From NCBI RefSeq assembly GCF_003060825.1, contig NZ_CP028922.1:3393001-3457000 (forward strand): a stretch of 64,000 nucleotides of DNA, read 5' to 3'. Shown here piece after piece: positions 25,382-34,138 of this stretch; positions within the stretch are counted from its first letter, which is position 1; each line of letters opens with the position of its first letter. The translations under genes and the position numbers were made by a program. This stretch comes from Paenibacillus sp. CAA11. Lineage in GTDB: Bacteria > Bacillota > Bacilli > Paenibacillales > Paenibacillaceae. The notes beneath the pieces are model-generated. The model had not been told where the DNA came from and made no database searches. It saw only the letters and a list, made by a program, of their open reading frames with translations.

Positions 25382-26629
25382 ATGATGTCGAAGGTGATTC
25401 AAAGTAAGTACTTTAAGCACATTGTTCTGTCTCTGTTATTCCTCGGCTGGTGCCTCGGAAATCTGGACCGCTTCGTCATCAATTATGCCGTAGTCAGCAT
25501 CTCTGATGATTTGGGCTTGAGCGCATCCTCACAAGGGATCATCCTGAGCAGCTTTTTCCTCGGGTATGCGATTATGCAAATTCCGGGCGGCGCATTAGCG
25601 GACCGATTCGGCTATCGTAAAGTAATTCTGTTCTCTCTGTTTTCCTGGTCGGTGTTCACCATGATTACCGGCTCCGTCTGGTCCTTGTTCTCTCTGGTGC
25701 TCGTCCGGTTCCTGTTCGGCATAGGTGAAGGCGGCTTTTTCCCTTCCGGCTCGAAAGCAATCGCTGTTAACTTCCCGGTCAACCAGCGCAGCAGCGCCAT
25801 GTCCATCATGCTGGCTTCCGCCGCTATAATGGGCGTAGTCACCCCCCTAGTTTCCGGCTTCGCTCTGGATTCGATCGGCTGGCGCAGCTTATTTCACATT
25901 TTTGGTATTATCGGCATCATCATTACCGTTCTGATGTTCTTCTTCTTGAAAGAACCTGCCCGCATTTCTGCACAGCCTGCCGCTTCCACATCATCCAACA
26001 AAAAGGCTTCCCTAATAACCGTACTTAAAAGCCCTATGATTTGGGGTCTGTTCATCAGCTACTTCAGCATCTATGCCGTAAACTGGGGACTCTCCTCATG
26101 GATGCCTACGTATATGGTAAATGTCCGCGGCCTGAATCTGAAGGAAATGGGACTGCTGTCGGTGATCCCGGCGGTTATCAGCATCTTCTCTATGCTGCTG
26201 GGCGGGTATGTAATGGACCGCATTCCGCCAGGCAAAGTCAATAAAATCTCTGCGGTATTTGGAATGGTTGTAGCCGCCGCCCTCTATCTAATGAGCACTG
26301 CGGGAAGCATTGCTATGCTCATCACTTACGAAACCATTGTTAGAATCGCTGCCGGATTTGTGTCCACGCTGATTATCTCCAAATCGGTAAAATCAATGCC
26401 GGAAACCCTTGCAGCAACCGCCAGCGGATTTGTCAACACAGGTGCTCAGCTCGCTGGCTTCCTGACTCCTATGCTGATCGGTTTCCTGGTCGATGCCTCC
26501 GGCGGAGCGTATGGGACAGCCTTTACGATGCTGATTGGCTTTGCCGTCATTTGCTCCGTATCATTGCTGTTTAACCCCCGCACCCAGACAGATCTGCCGG
26601 CAGAACCGCAGACCACCCTGAGCCATTAA
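25382..26629 (+). CDS. MFS transporter, anion:cation symporter-like
   Basis: A 415-residue permease with about 12 membrane helices. It carries the MFS loop motif ADRFGYRK between helices 2 and 3 (near residue 76) and GIGEGGFFPSGSKAIA in helix 4, typical of the ACS group that imports organic acids, glucarate, phthalate and acylated compounds. A long central loop (about 195-215) separates the two halves. It is the first gene of an operon. The M20 amidohydrolase starts 31 bp downstream, which suggests that the imported substrate is an amide-linked, negatively charged compound. GGAAGGTGAC lies directly before the ATG. Confidence 0.9.
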   Translation: MMSKVIQSKYFKHIVLSLLFLGWCLGNLDRFVINYAVVSISDDLGLSASSQGIILSSFFLGYAIMQIPGGALADRFGYRKVILFSLFSWSVFTMITGSVWSLFSLVLVRFLFGIGEGGFFPSGSKAIAVNFPVNQRSSAMSIMLASAAIMGVVTPLVSGFALDSIGWRSLFHIFGIIGIIITVLMFFFLKEPARISAQPAASTSSNKKASLITVLKSPMIWGLFISYFSIYAVNWGLSSWMPTYMVNVRGLNLKEMGLLSVIPAVISIFSMLLGGYVMDRIPPGKVNKISAVFGMVVAAALYLMSTAGSIAMLITYETIVRIAAGFVSTLIISKSVKSMPETLAATASGFVNTGAQLAGFLTPMLIGFLVDASGGAYGTAFTMLIGFAVICSVSLLFNPRTQTDLPAEPQTTLSH

Positions 26630-26660
26630 TCTTATTCCAATAAGTGAGGAGTCTTCCTTT

Positions 26661-28130
26661 ATGAATATGACTATCGATTTAACCCGTTTTGTATCCGATG
26701 CGATTGAGAATAAAAAAGATCGCTACACCTCTGCGAGCGACCAGATTTGGTCTTTCGCGGAGACACGTTTCGATGAAGTCCGCTCAGCTGGCCTGCTGAT
26801 CAAGGTACTGGAAGATGAAGGATTTACCGTTTCCCGCGGGGTAGCGGGTCTGGAGACAGGCTTTATCGCCTCATACCGCTCAGCTGCAGCTCCGGGCAGT
26901 CCCGTTCTGGCGTTTCTCGGCGAATACGATGCTTTGGCAGATTTGAGCCAGGAGGCGGGTCTTAGTGAATACCTGCCGGTTCATCCGCGCGGCAACGGCC
27001 ACGGCTGCGGCCATAATCTGCTAGGTGTAGGCGCCCTTGCCGCCGCCGTGGCCGTTAAGGATTATTTGACCGAGCATCCTGAGACGGCTGGAGAAGTACG
27101 ATTCTATGGCTGTCCCGCCGAAGAGAGCGGTTATGGCAAAGCATATCTGGCCCGGGAAGGCTACTTCAAGGATGTGGATGCCGCGTTCTCCTGGCATCCG
27201 TATACGATGAATGCCGTGATGCACGGCAGCTCCAACGCAGTAATCCACGCAACCTTCACCTTTAAGGGCCGCAGTGCCCATGCCGCTGCAGCCCCGCATC
27301 TGGGCCGCAGCGCACTGGACGCTGTGGAGCTGATGAATATCGGTTCAAACTATATGCGTGAGCATATGATCGATCAGGCCCGCATTCATTACGCTATCAC
27401 TAATACGGGCGGCATTGCCCCGAATGTCGTGCAGGCCGATGCGGAAGTGACCTACTTGGTCCGTGCACCGAAGTCGGCGCAAGTGCGCGAATTGTTTGAG
27501 CGCTTGGTGAAGGTCGCCGAAGGCGCCGCCCTGATGACCGGCACCCAAATGAACTATCGTTACGAAGGTGCCTGCGCCAACCTGATTCCCAACAGCACAC
27601 TGGAGCGGGTGCTGCACAAGCATCTGACGGCTCTTGGAGCACCAGCCTATGATGCGGCAGAATACGCATTTGCCAAAGATATTTACGAAACCTTGCCGCA
27701 GCAGAACAAGCAAGAGGCCGCAGCATTAGTCGGACCACAGCTTGCCCCGCTGCTGGCAGAACGTCCATTGCCTGACTTTGTGGCACCCTATTCGGATGAG
27801 AAAGAGATGTTCATGGGCGGTTCTACCGATGTAGCTGATGTTAGCTGGAACGTGCCGACAGCTCAGTGCGTCACGACCACAATGGCATTCGGGACCCCGC
27901 TGCATGCCTGGCAGACGGTTGCCCAAGGCAAATCCTCGTATGCCCACAAAGGGATGCTCCTCGCGGCCAAAGCAATGGCAGCGGCAGCTATTGAGACGCT
28001 GTTGCAGCCTAATCTGGTGGAGAAGGCCCAATCTGAACTCAAGAAGCGGCTGGATGGCGAAGCTTATGAATGTCTCGTACCGGCAGACGTTCATCCGCCG
28101 AAGCAAGGAGCGGACACTCTTGCGCTTTAA
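26661..28130 (+). CDS. M20-family amidohydrolase, AbgB-like
   Basis: A 489-residue zinc amidohydrolase. Metal-binding motifs are seen in GEYDALADL, GNGHGCGHNLLGVGALAA (about residues 112-129) and PAEESGYGKAY. The lid domain has TFKGRSAHAAAAPHLGRSAL. Near the C-terminus is MGGSTDVADVSW. Length and motifs resemble AbgB, the p-aminobenzoyl-glutamate hydrolase subunit, but no partner AbgA is encoded. In this family the bond cut is an amide releasing an amino acid. The following serine dehydratase genes suggest serine as the product, which is inference. It overlaps the next gene start by 11 bp. Confidence 0.9.
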   Translation: MNMTIDLTRFVSDAIENKKDRYTSASDQIWSFAETRFDEVRSAGLLIKVLEDEGFTVSRGVAGLETGFIASYRSAAAPGSPVLAFLGEYDALADLSQEAGLSEYLPVHPRGNGHGCGHNLLGVGALAAAVAVKDYLTEHPETAGEVRFYGCPAEESGYGKAYLAREGYFKDVDAAFSWHPYTMNAVMHGSSNAVIHATFTFKGRSAHAAAAPHLGRSALDAVELMNIGSNYMREHMIDQARIHYAITNTGGIAPNVVQADAEVTYLVRAPKSAQVRELFERLVKVAEGAALMTGTQMNYRYEGACANLIPNSTLERVLHKHLTALGAPAYDAAEYAFAKDIYETLPQQNKQEAAALVGPQLAPLLAERPLPDFVAPYSDEKEMFMGGSTDVADVSWNVPTAQCVTTTMAFGTPLHAWQTVAQGKSSYAHKGMLLAAKAMAAAAIETLLQPNLVEKAQSELKKRLDGEAYECLVPADVHPPKQGADTLAL

Positions 28131-28788
28131 AGACATCTTCTCCATCATCGGTCCAGCCATGGTAGGCCCCTCCAGCTCCCACACTGCCGGAGCGGTACGG
28201 ATTGGTCGTGTGGCCCGACTGCTGTTCGGCGAATGTCCGGCCAGCGCCGAGATTCTGTTGTTCGGCTCCTTTGCGGCCACTTACCAAGGGCATGGCACAG
28301 ATACAGCGCTGGTAGGCGGGCTGCTCGATATGGCCCCAGACGATCCTAGGCTGCCGGAATCCTTCAGGCATGCCGAAGCGGCAGAGATGGCTGTAACCAT
28401 CTCGCCCGGCAAAGGACTGTACCCTCATCCCAATACGGCAAAGCTACATTTGGCGAACGCCGCTGGAGATCAAACGCTGCAGCTGACCGGCACTTCAATC
28501 GGCGGGGGCAATGTCGAGATCGTAGGGATCAACGGTTTTAACATAAAGTTGTCAGCTTCCTATCCCACGCTTGCCATAAGGCATCGGGACGAACCCGGCG
28601 TTATTGCTATCGTCACCGGCCTCCTTGGCGGAAGTGGTATCAACATTGCTCATATGTCGGTTGACCGCCGATCACGAAGCGGAGAAGCGATGATGGTCCT
28701 GGAGTGTGACGGCATACCGGCACCAGAGATGCTCGAAGCCATATCTGCTCTGCCGATGGTGCGGGAAATCCGATTATTATCGGTCTAG
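28120..28788 (+). CDS. sdaAB: L-serine dehydratase, beta subunit
   Basis: A 222-residue subunit of the iron-sulfur L-serine dehydratase, which converts serine to pyruvate and ammonia. It has SIIGPAMVGPSSSHTAGAVR near the N-terminus, FGSFAATYQGHGTD and NTAKLHL. A C-terminal ACT domain (PGVIAIVTGLLGGSGINIAH) may bind serine as a regulator. The start is taken as TTG at 28120, with AAGGAG nine bases upstream. It overlaps the amidohydrolase stop by 11 bp, so the two are translationally coupled. The longer in-frame reading upstream lies inside the amidohydrolase gene. Confidence 0.93.
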   Translation: MRFKDIFSIIGPAMVGPSSSHTAGAVRIGRVARLLFGECPASAEILLFGSFAATYQGHGTDTALVGGLLDMAPDDPRLPESFRHAEAAEMAVTISPGKGLYPHPNTAKLHLANAAGDQTLQLTGTSIGGGNVEIVGINGFNIKLSASYPTLAIRHRDEPGVIAIVTGLLGGSGINIAHMSVDRRSRSGEAMMVLECDGIPAPEMLEAISALPMVREIRLLSV

Positions 28789-28831
28789 CGACGCCCCTTC
28801 TTCCATCACATCTCGATAAAGGAGCAACTTC

Positions 28832-29710
28832 ATGAATTTCCGAACATTAAAACAGCTTGCCGAATTAGCGGAAACCCGGGATTGTTCACTGGGACAGCTT
28901 ATGCTTGACGAACAATGTCTGGAATCGGGCGAAGACAGAGAAGCCATATTTAAACAAATGTCAGACTATTATCAGATTATGAAGGATGCCGTACGGCAGG
29001 GGATCTCTACCGATACTACCTCCAAAAGCGGCCTGACTGGAGGCGATGCCCACCGGATGCACGGATACCGCTCGGACGGTGAATCGCTGCTTGGCGATCA
29101 TGCCAGCCTGGCCATGACCTACGCGCTAGCTGTATCAGAGGTCAATGCCTCAATGGGCCGGATCATCGCTACACCTACTGCGGGCTCTTGCGGAATCATT
29201 CCCGGCGTACTCATCAGCAGCCAGGAGCGATTCGGATGGAGCGACGAGCAGATGGTCTATGGGTTATTCGCTTCCGGTGCGATTGGTTATGTGATTGCGA
29301 ACAACTCCTTCATTTCCGGAGCCGAAGGCGGCTGTCAGGCTGAGGTCGGCTCGGCGATCGGCATGGCTGCAGGCGCCCTGGCCGATATCCGCGGCGGCAC
29401 TCCGGCCCAGGCTATTCATGCCGTCGGCCTCGCACTGAAGAATACGCTGGGCCTGATCTGTGATCCCGTCGCCGGACTGGTGGAAATTCCATGTATCGTC
29501 CGCAACGGTTTTGGGGCAATCACCGCGCTGGGTGCCGCCGATATGGCGCTTGCGGGAGTGCGCAGCATCATTCCGTCCGATGAAGTCATACAGGTGATGC
29601 TGGAGGTGGGCTCAGCCATGCCGGAATCGCTGCGGGAGACGGCCGGAGGCGGTCTGGCACAGACACCGACCGGCCGGCAAATTACCCGGGACTTACTGCA
29701 GCGGCCCTGA
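28832..29710 (+). CDS. sdaAA: L-serine dehydratase, alpha subunit
   Basis: A 292-residue catalytic subunit, full length for the two-subunit Firmicute type. The cysteines that hold the 4Fe-4S cluster are visible in AGSCGIIPG, GAEGGCQAEVGSA and DPVAGLVEIPC. GLTGGDAHRMHGY is in the N-terminal part. With SdaAB it deaminates L-serine to pyruvate in the cytoplasm. It is the last gene of the MFS / M20 / sdaAB / sdaAA operon and is followed by a strong terminator. Placement behind an amidohydrolase and an importer suggests a dedicated catabolic role rather than housekeeping serine use. Confidence 0.95.
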   Translation: MNFRTLKQLAELAETRDCSLGQLMLDEQCLESGEDREAIFKQMSDYYQIMKDAVRQGISTDTTSKSGLTGGDAHRMHGYRSDGESLLGDHASLAMTYALAVSEVNASMGRIIATPTAGSCGIIPGVLISSQERFGWSDEQMVYGLFASGAIGYVIANNSFISGAEGGCQAEVGSAIGMAAGALADIRGGTPAQAIHAVGLALKNTLGLICDPVAGLVEIPCIVRNGFGAITALGAADMALAGVRSIIPSDEVIQVMLEVGSAMPESLRETAGGGLAQTPTGRQITRDLLQRP

Positions 29711-29720
29711 ACAAAATATA

Positions 29721-29771
29721 AAGACCGTGAATAGCTCCCAGCGACAGGGCGAGGGAGTTATTCGCGGTCTT
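29721..29771 (+). terminator. Terminator of the serine dehydratase operon
   Basis: AAGACCGtGAATAgCTCCC pairs with GGGAGTTATTCGCGGTCTT around a loop of about 13 nt. TTTTTCTTCTT follows shortly after. It begins 11 bp after the sdaAA stop. Confidence 0.85.
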
Positions 29772-29837
29772 CATTTTTCTTCTTATTCTCATAAAATTAA
29801 TTGGATATACACATCCGTGGTTGATGAAAGGTGATTT

Positions 29838-30027
29838 AATTTCTATCCTATTTTCAAATCTCGTTCTTCAAAAATCTCTTTTGCCACAAAGATTGCATTA
29901 AGAACTCTTGGGAAGCCCGTATAAGGGATGCAGTGTATGATTGCATCAACTACCTCTACTGGCGAAAGACCAACATTAAGTGCAGCGTTGATGTGGACAT
30001 TAAGTTGTGGTTCACAACCCTCTCCGA
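29838..30027 (-). pseudogene. Carboxymuconolactone decarboxylase-family remnant
   Basis: The minus-strand translation reads EPQLNVHINAALNVGLSPVE, VVDAIIHCIPYTGFPRVLNA and IFVAKEIFEERDLK. This is the C-terminal helix pair of CMD / AhpD-like proteins, including the typical H-x3-A-x3-G-x-S/T pattern. The N-terminal half and the start are lost. Upstream on the plus strand another unassigned reading (30056-30180, INEAEARRKTQAKEVSRRIE) overlaps the junction and may be a second relic. Confidence 0.7.
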
Positions 30028-30150
30028 AATGTTATCCGCGGGGTATGCAGCTACAAGTGGGTCATAAACGAAGCGGAAGCAAGACGTAAAACCCAAGCGA
30101 AAGAAGTTAGTCGACGTATTGAAGCAGGGGAACGTGTTTCCGCTTTAGAT

Positions 30151-30744
30151 TTACTTTTTGATTTTACAAATAAAGAAAGGGTACTCGGGAAAAGCATCAT
30201 AAATATTCTTTTGTTCTAACTGATAATTGGTTTGCTTAAGATAACCTTCTAACATTGCCATTGAAGAGTATTTTAAGTTTGCCATAAACATGAGATACCC
30301 ACCATGCTTTAGCAAGCTAAAACATGAATCTAAACACCTCTTGAAATCCCCTGTCTCATTGATAGCTGACCCTATTAAGGTTACAATATCATATTTTTCT
30401 TTAGGTAAGTCAGAATCGAAAATACTTTTACACAATACTTTTGAAGGGTTAGGATGTCCTTCCCGTTGTTGTCTATAAGCAAATATTTCACAAATTTCAT
30501 TGTTGATATCAATACTTGTTAAATGTCCTCTGCCTTTGAGCCAATATCCAAGATAATCATCCCAATCTCCTGTTCCAATACCAACATTACAAACTTGGAT
30601 TCCATCAGTAAGTGTAAATGTCTTCCTTACATAATCCCTTGTAATTAACTCAGTATGGATACATTGCGGCGACAAATTCCATTCACCAGCTTCAGGACTT
30701 TTAAGTTCAAGGTAGAAATTAAATAATTTTTCATCCAAATTCAC
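30151..30744 (-). CDS. SAM-dependent methyltransferase
   Basis: A 197-residue class I methyltransferase. Motif I is VCNVGIGTGDWDDYLGYWL (about residue 50), followed by the acidic residue in LTSIDINNEICEIF and the motif IV-like KYDIVTLIGSAIN. The target is unknown. The GTG start at 30744 has AGGAGGTTTAGCAA upstream. It stands alone among remnants, next to a zeta-type toxin-antitoxin pair, so it may belong to the same acquired segment. Confidence 0.85.
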   Translation of the reverse strand: MNLDEKLFNFYLELKSPEAGEWNLSPQCIHTELITRDYVRKTFTLTDGIQVCNVGIGTGDWDDYLGYWLKGRGHLTSIDINNEICEIFAYRQQREGHPNPSKVLCKSIFDSDLPKEKYDIVTLIGSAINETGDFKRCLDSCFSLLKHGGYLMFMANLKYSSMAMLEGYLKQTNYQLEQKNIYDAFPEYPFFICKIKK

Positions 30745-30820
30745 TTGCTAAACCTCCTCATCTCATCTTATGTAGAGAAAACAATTCAACATAGACCCGA
30801 AATATTCCTTCCCAGTATCT

Positions 30821-30905
30821 GCTATTGTGCGCTCCGATGTAAATGAGGTCCTCCACGTCTTCTCCGTTATTATCGTTTTTTGAGAATATGGACACGATGC
30901 CATAT
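30821..30905 (-). pseudogene. Fragment resembling sigK region 2
   Basis: The minus strand contains a stretch that aligns by eye at roughly 75 percent with the intact sigK gene (about 32430-32510). Translation includes DNNGEDVEDLIYIGA, against [15 protein letters not shown] in SigK. Indels disrupt the frame on both sides. It is either a decayed second sporulation sigma factor gene or a partial duplication of sigK. It lies in the gap between the methyltransferase and the toxin gene. Confidence 0.65.
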
Positions 30906-30948
30906 CAAAAAAATAAACCAATTACGATCGATCCCGATTCGAATTGGT

Positions 30949-31554
30949 TTACCTTTGCGTTTTACATTTAATCTGTAATTGTTTATCAATTATTTGTGCC
31001 CATTCAGGTAATTCATTTAAATAATATTTCACCCCACTTTTATCTGATCCAAGAATAATCTCACCAGCAGCTTTACTATTATCAATAACTAACAATTGAT
31101 CTATTAGGTGTAAGTGAGACAACAAATTTTTCATACTCGTTACATTTCGTCTGATAATATCCTCGGTGTCAATATGATGACCACCATTCTTCACGCGCAT
31201 AGCAACACGTTCAATATTTAGCTGAACATCTCCTAGTCCCACATAAAACATAATGATTTCGAAGCCTTGCTGCTTTGCAGCTTTCATCTGTCTTAAAACG
31301 TTACCGCCCGCTAGAGTAGTTTCCACAGTAAAATCCCACTTATTTCGGATACATTCTCTGGCTATTCTTATAGCTTCTTTACCGGCAGATACCTTACTCA
31401 TTTCAGGATTTCCGTTATTAATTTTGCGGGCGAGTGCGTCCGGATCAATATTCACACTTACCCCAATCCGGTCAACAATCAAGTTACGGATTGTGCTCTT
31501 ACCGCTTCCATTATTACCAGCAAAAACAAACATCGTTGCAGTTGTCTCATTCAT
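30949..31554 (-). CDS. Zeta-toxin-like nucleoside/UDP-sugar kinase
   Basis: A 201-residue P-loop protein. Walker A is FAGNNGSGKST (about residues 11-21). VNIDPDALARKINNG follows as in zeta toxins (the Asp is the usual catalytic base), then TVETTLAGGNVLRQMK and a basic stretch IERVAMRVKNGGHHID. Zeta toxins phosphorylate UDP-N-acetylglucosamine and block wall synthesis; the substrate here is inferred from family. Its ATG overlaps the stop of the short upstream gene by 8 bp, a typical antitoxin-toxin arrangement with the antitoxin first. Confidence 0.85.
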   Translation of the reverse strand: MNETTATMFVFAGNNGSGKSTIRNLIVDRIGVSVNIDPDALARKINNGNPEMSKVSAGKEAIRIARECIRNKWDFTVETTLAGGNVLRQMKAAKQQGFEIIMFYVGLGDVQLNIERVAMRVKNGGHHIDTEDIIRRNVTSMKNLLSHLHLIDQLLVIDNSKAAGEIILGSDKSGVKYYLNELPEWAQIIDKQLQIKCKTQR

Positions 31555-31729
31555 GAGTAAAGTCCCGTTCCTTCAATTTCTCAATTTTACCCGTGCTATA
31601 TTCTTTAACGATTTGCCCCTCATTTGTCTTATATACAATATATGTCCCATTTGCTTTAGCATCCAATTTCGCACGTTCTCCCGTTAATCGAATCAATTTA
31701 GCAAGGTCCTGAGTAAAATTATTCATCAT
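31547..31729 (-). CDS. Putative antitoxin of the zeta-like toxin
   Basis: A 60-residue protein (MMNNFTQDLAKLIRLTGERA, then NGTYIVYKTNEGQIVKEYST). It is small, and its gene comes first in a two-gene unit with an 8-bp overlap into the toxin gene. No family is recognised with certainty. The position supports an antitoxin role by interaction with the toxin. An extended -10 promoter lies about 30 bp upstream. Confidence 0.7.
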   Translation of the reverse strand: MMNNFTQDLAKLIRLTGERAKLDAKANGTYIVYKTNEGQIVKEYSTGKIEKLKERDFTHE

Positions 31730-31758
31730 TATACATACACCTCATTTTCACTTATAAT

Positions 31759-31770
31759 TCGATTATACCA
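31759..31770 (-). promoter_or_regulatory. Extended -10 promoter of the antitoxin-toxin pair
   Basis: On the minus strand TGGTATAAT (TATAAT at 31767-31762) is an extended -10 located about 33 bp before the antitoxin start. No strong -35. The remaining 31771-31991 shows no gene. Confidence 0.5.
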
Positions 31771-31991
31771 CAGCGTCATTTACATCAGCTTAATTCGTGT
31801 GCACCGGAGGATTCATACAATCGACAAAAGGGCCAAATTCTTGTCCCAAGAATAGAACAGGAATTTGACCACAAAATTTTATGGTATGCTCTCACCGACA
31901 TGTTTTTGTGAAAAGTGTTTATTCTTCTTCTTGTAGAATCAGCAAGAATCCTTCTATATTCAACACAGAATCTGCAGCCCATTAAACTCCT

Positions 31992-32690
31992 TCACTTCTT
32001 CTTATAAAACTCATGATACAGCTTCATGAGCGCCCTCTTCTCAATCCGCGACACATAGCTGCGGCTGATGCCCAGCTCCTTGGCGATCTCGCGCTGCGTG
32101 CGCTCTTCCCCGCCATGCTCCAGGCCGAACCGGCCCTTGATTACCTCTTGCTCCCGCTCATCTAGAATATCAAGATTCTGATAAATCTTGCTCTTCTCCA
32201 TCTTCAGCTGCACACGTTCGACGACATCATCTGCCTCTGTGCCAAGGATGTCAATCAATGTAATTTCATTTCCTTCTTTATCTGTCCCGATCGGATCGTG
32301 AAGGGAGACGTCCTTGCGGGTTTTCTTCAGAGAGCGAAGGTGCATGAGAATTTCATTCTCTATACAGCGGGCTGCGAACGTAGCCAGCTTAGTTCCCTTC
32401 CCCATGCGAAAGCTCTCAATGGCCTTGATCAGGCCAATCGTTCCGATGGAGATGAGGTCCTCGGCGTCTTCTCCGGTATTATCGAATTTTTTGACGATAT
32501 GGGCTACAAGCCTCAAATTATGCTCAATCAGAATATTACGGCTGTCAGGATCTCCTTCAGCCATCCTCAGTAAATGCCTCGTCTCCTCCTCCTCTGTTAG
32601 AGGCTGGGGAAACGCATTATTTTTCACATACGAGACAAGCAGGGTAAGCTGTTTGATGAACAAGGCAATTGCGCTGAACAGTCCGGGCAA
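31992..32690 (-). CDS. sigK: RNA polymerase sporulation sigma factor SigK
   Basis: A 232-residue sigma-70-family factor that directs late mother-cell transcription in sporulation. It matches SigK closely: the pro-sequence-like hydrophobic start ([20 protein letters not shown]), region 2 ([16 protein letters not shown] and [18 protein letters not shown]), [14 protein letters not shown], and region 4 with [20 protein letters not shown]. The TTG at 32690 is preferred, with AGGAGGTG six bases upstream; an upstream ATG in frame has no such site. The gene is uninterrupted here, whereas in B. subtilis it is split by the skin element. A decayed fragment of similar sequence lies 1.1 kb downstream. Confidence 0.95.
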   Translation of the reverse strand: MPGLFSAIALFIKQLTLLVSYVKNNAFPQPLTEEEETRHLLRMAEGDPDSRNILIEHNLRLVAHIVKKFDNTGEDAEDLISIGTIGLIKAIESFRMGKGTKLATFAARCIENEILMHLRSLKKTRKDVSLHDPIGTDKEGNEITLIDILGTEADDVVERVQLKMEKSKIYQNLDILDEREQEVIKGRFGLEHGGEERTQREIAKELGISRSYVSRIEKRALMKLYHEFYKKK

Positions 32691-32867
32691 TGTCGACACC
32701 TCCTGAAGAATACGTGCGGCTTTTGCTCTACGTCTGTTCATTGTATGTGGGCCCGTGCCTACTCGTGCCTGTACGGGGGAAAAAGAAATAACTGTATCAA
32801 AAAGTTATCGCTTTGGTATCGTATTGCATAAGTCTTGTTAGGGGCGTTGATCTATCGTCCGGTACAC

Positions 32868-32909
32868 AAAAAAACAGAGAACCCCGTCCTAAACCAAGGA
32901 CAGGGTTCC
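32868..32909 (-). terminator. Terminator of the broken MFS gene
   Basis: On the minus strand GAACCCTGTCCTT pairs with AGGACGGGGTTC around a short loop, with TTTTTTT after it. It lies 39 bp beyond the MFS stop. The remaining 32691-32947 interval has no other recognised feature. Confidence 0.85.
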
Positions 32910-32947
32910 CGATGATTGCTCTACATTCGTGCAGGAGATTTTTTCGT

Positions 32948-33943
32948 TCAAAAATGGCCTGGCTTTATCACGCTGTCTTCCTTCATAACATGGGGCATCT
33001 TGGGAAGTGCGGCGAGCAGCAAGGGGATCAATACCGCCATTCCTACTGCAAACACAATATATGGGATCGTATGACCGAAGGAATCGAACAAAAATCCTCC
33101 TAGCGCTGCTCCGAGAATAGCCCCGATATTGGCGCCTGTTGAATATTTGCCGTAGTCATCACCAATGCTGTGCCCGGAAATACCCTTCATAAACATCGCA
33201 TCCAGCGAAAAGGCAAGCATAGAAGAGGAGAGGTTAAAGAGCGTCCAAAACAAAGTGAACATGCTGAGCTTGGAGGACAACAGAACGGCGACAATTGTTA
33301 CGACAGACAACACAGCGGATACAATGACCGCCCTGCGGTGCCCCATCCGATCGCCAAGTCTGCCAAGATATGTACCCGAGAATGAGAATATCAGCAAGGG
33401 CAGCAAGAAAGTAATGGCGATTTCTTCAATGTCAGCATCAAATACATCTTGCAAATAAGGGATCAATAAGACGGTGATCATGCTGGAGATAAGCTAGATC
33501 AGCAAATCCATCATCCAGATTCTGCGCTTCTCAGGGGATAAAACAACCCTTTGTGTTTGGGATTTCACCAATCGCTTTGGCTCCGCCGTTCTAATCGTTA
33601 AGGTGTACAAAAGGGTCAGTAAGGCGGCTGCTCCACAGACCGTATACAGTACCTTCCAGCCAGGTAGCAACTCATAATTGCTTAAGATGTAAAAGCTCAA
33701 TCCGACACCGATGAGCCCGCCAAGATTGCTGTTGCTGCTGAAGCGTCCCAGCTGCTGGGCGTAATTCGTATTCGTATCAGCTATGATTCCATATATGGAG
33801 ATGCCTAGAAAAATACTTGCAATCGCGCTCAGCACTCTTGCCGTCATTAGCAGCGAAAATTGATCGGCCCAAACCTTCCGAAGAATGCCTCCCTCATGTG
33901 ATTGGTTGCCTATCTTAAGTATTTGTGTGCTTGAGCCTGCCAC
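32948..33943 (-). pseudogene. MFS transporter, truncated and interrupted by an in-frame TAG
   Basis: The upstream part (33943 to 33497) ends KRRIWMMDLLI at a TAG codon (33496-33494). The same frame then continues LISSMITVLLIPYLQDVF to 32948. The two parts together give about nine hydrophobic helices with MFS motifs ARVLSAIASIF and GRLGDRMGHRRA. The first helices and the start codon are missing, since a stop in frame lies just before the reading. The gene is therefore inactive by both truncation and nonsense. It probably once exported a drug or sugar, but the substrate is unknown. Confidence 0.85.
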
Positions 33944-34138
33944 CTACCGTATAAACACTTCTATCTCTTCTTCCAAATCCGCCTCCCATACACTTCCCCT
34001 GAACAGAGTTAGTTGAGAATTTCAATATATTTCATGAAGCCATAAAATCAAAGGGATTATATATGTAATTCTCCCATTTTTATGCTATAGTTTGTTTCAT
34101 ACGGCATTAAAAAATTCAAATATACCCTAGGAGCTCAT

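Noticed and set aside
27345..28428. Overlapping minus-strand ORFs opposite the M20 and sdaAB genes
   Set aside because: G+C-rich antisense shadows in the third-position frame; no motifs.
30007..30219. 70-codon plus-strand ORF across the CMD relic
   Set aside because: Overlaps the relic and the methyltransferase end, with no start signal. The stretch INEAEARRKTQAKE looks protein-like, but no family is recognised; noted only in the CMD relic entry.
31785..31982. 65-codon minus-strand ORF between the antitoxin and sigK
   Set aside because: No ribosome site, odd composition (many Arg, Cys, Trp) and no recognisable domain; treated as non-coding.
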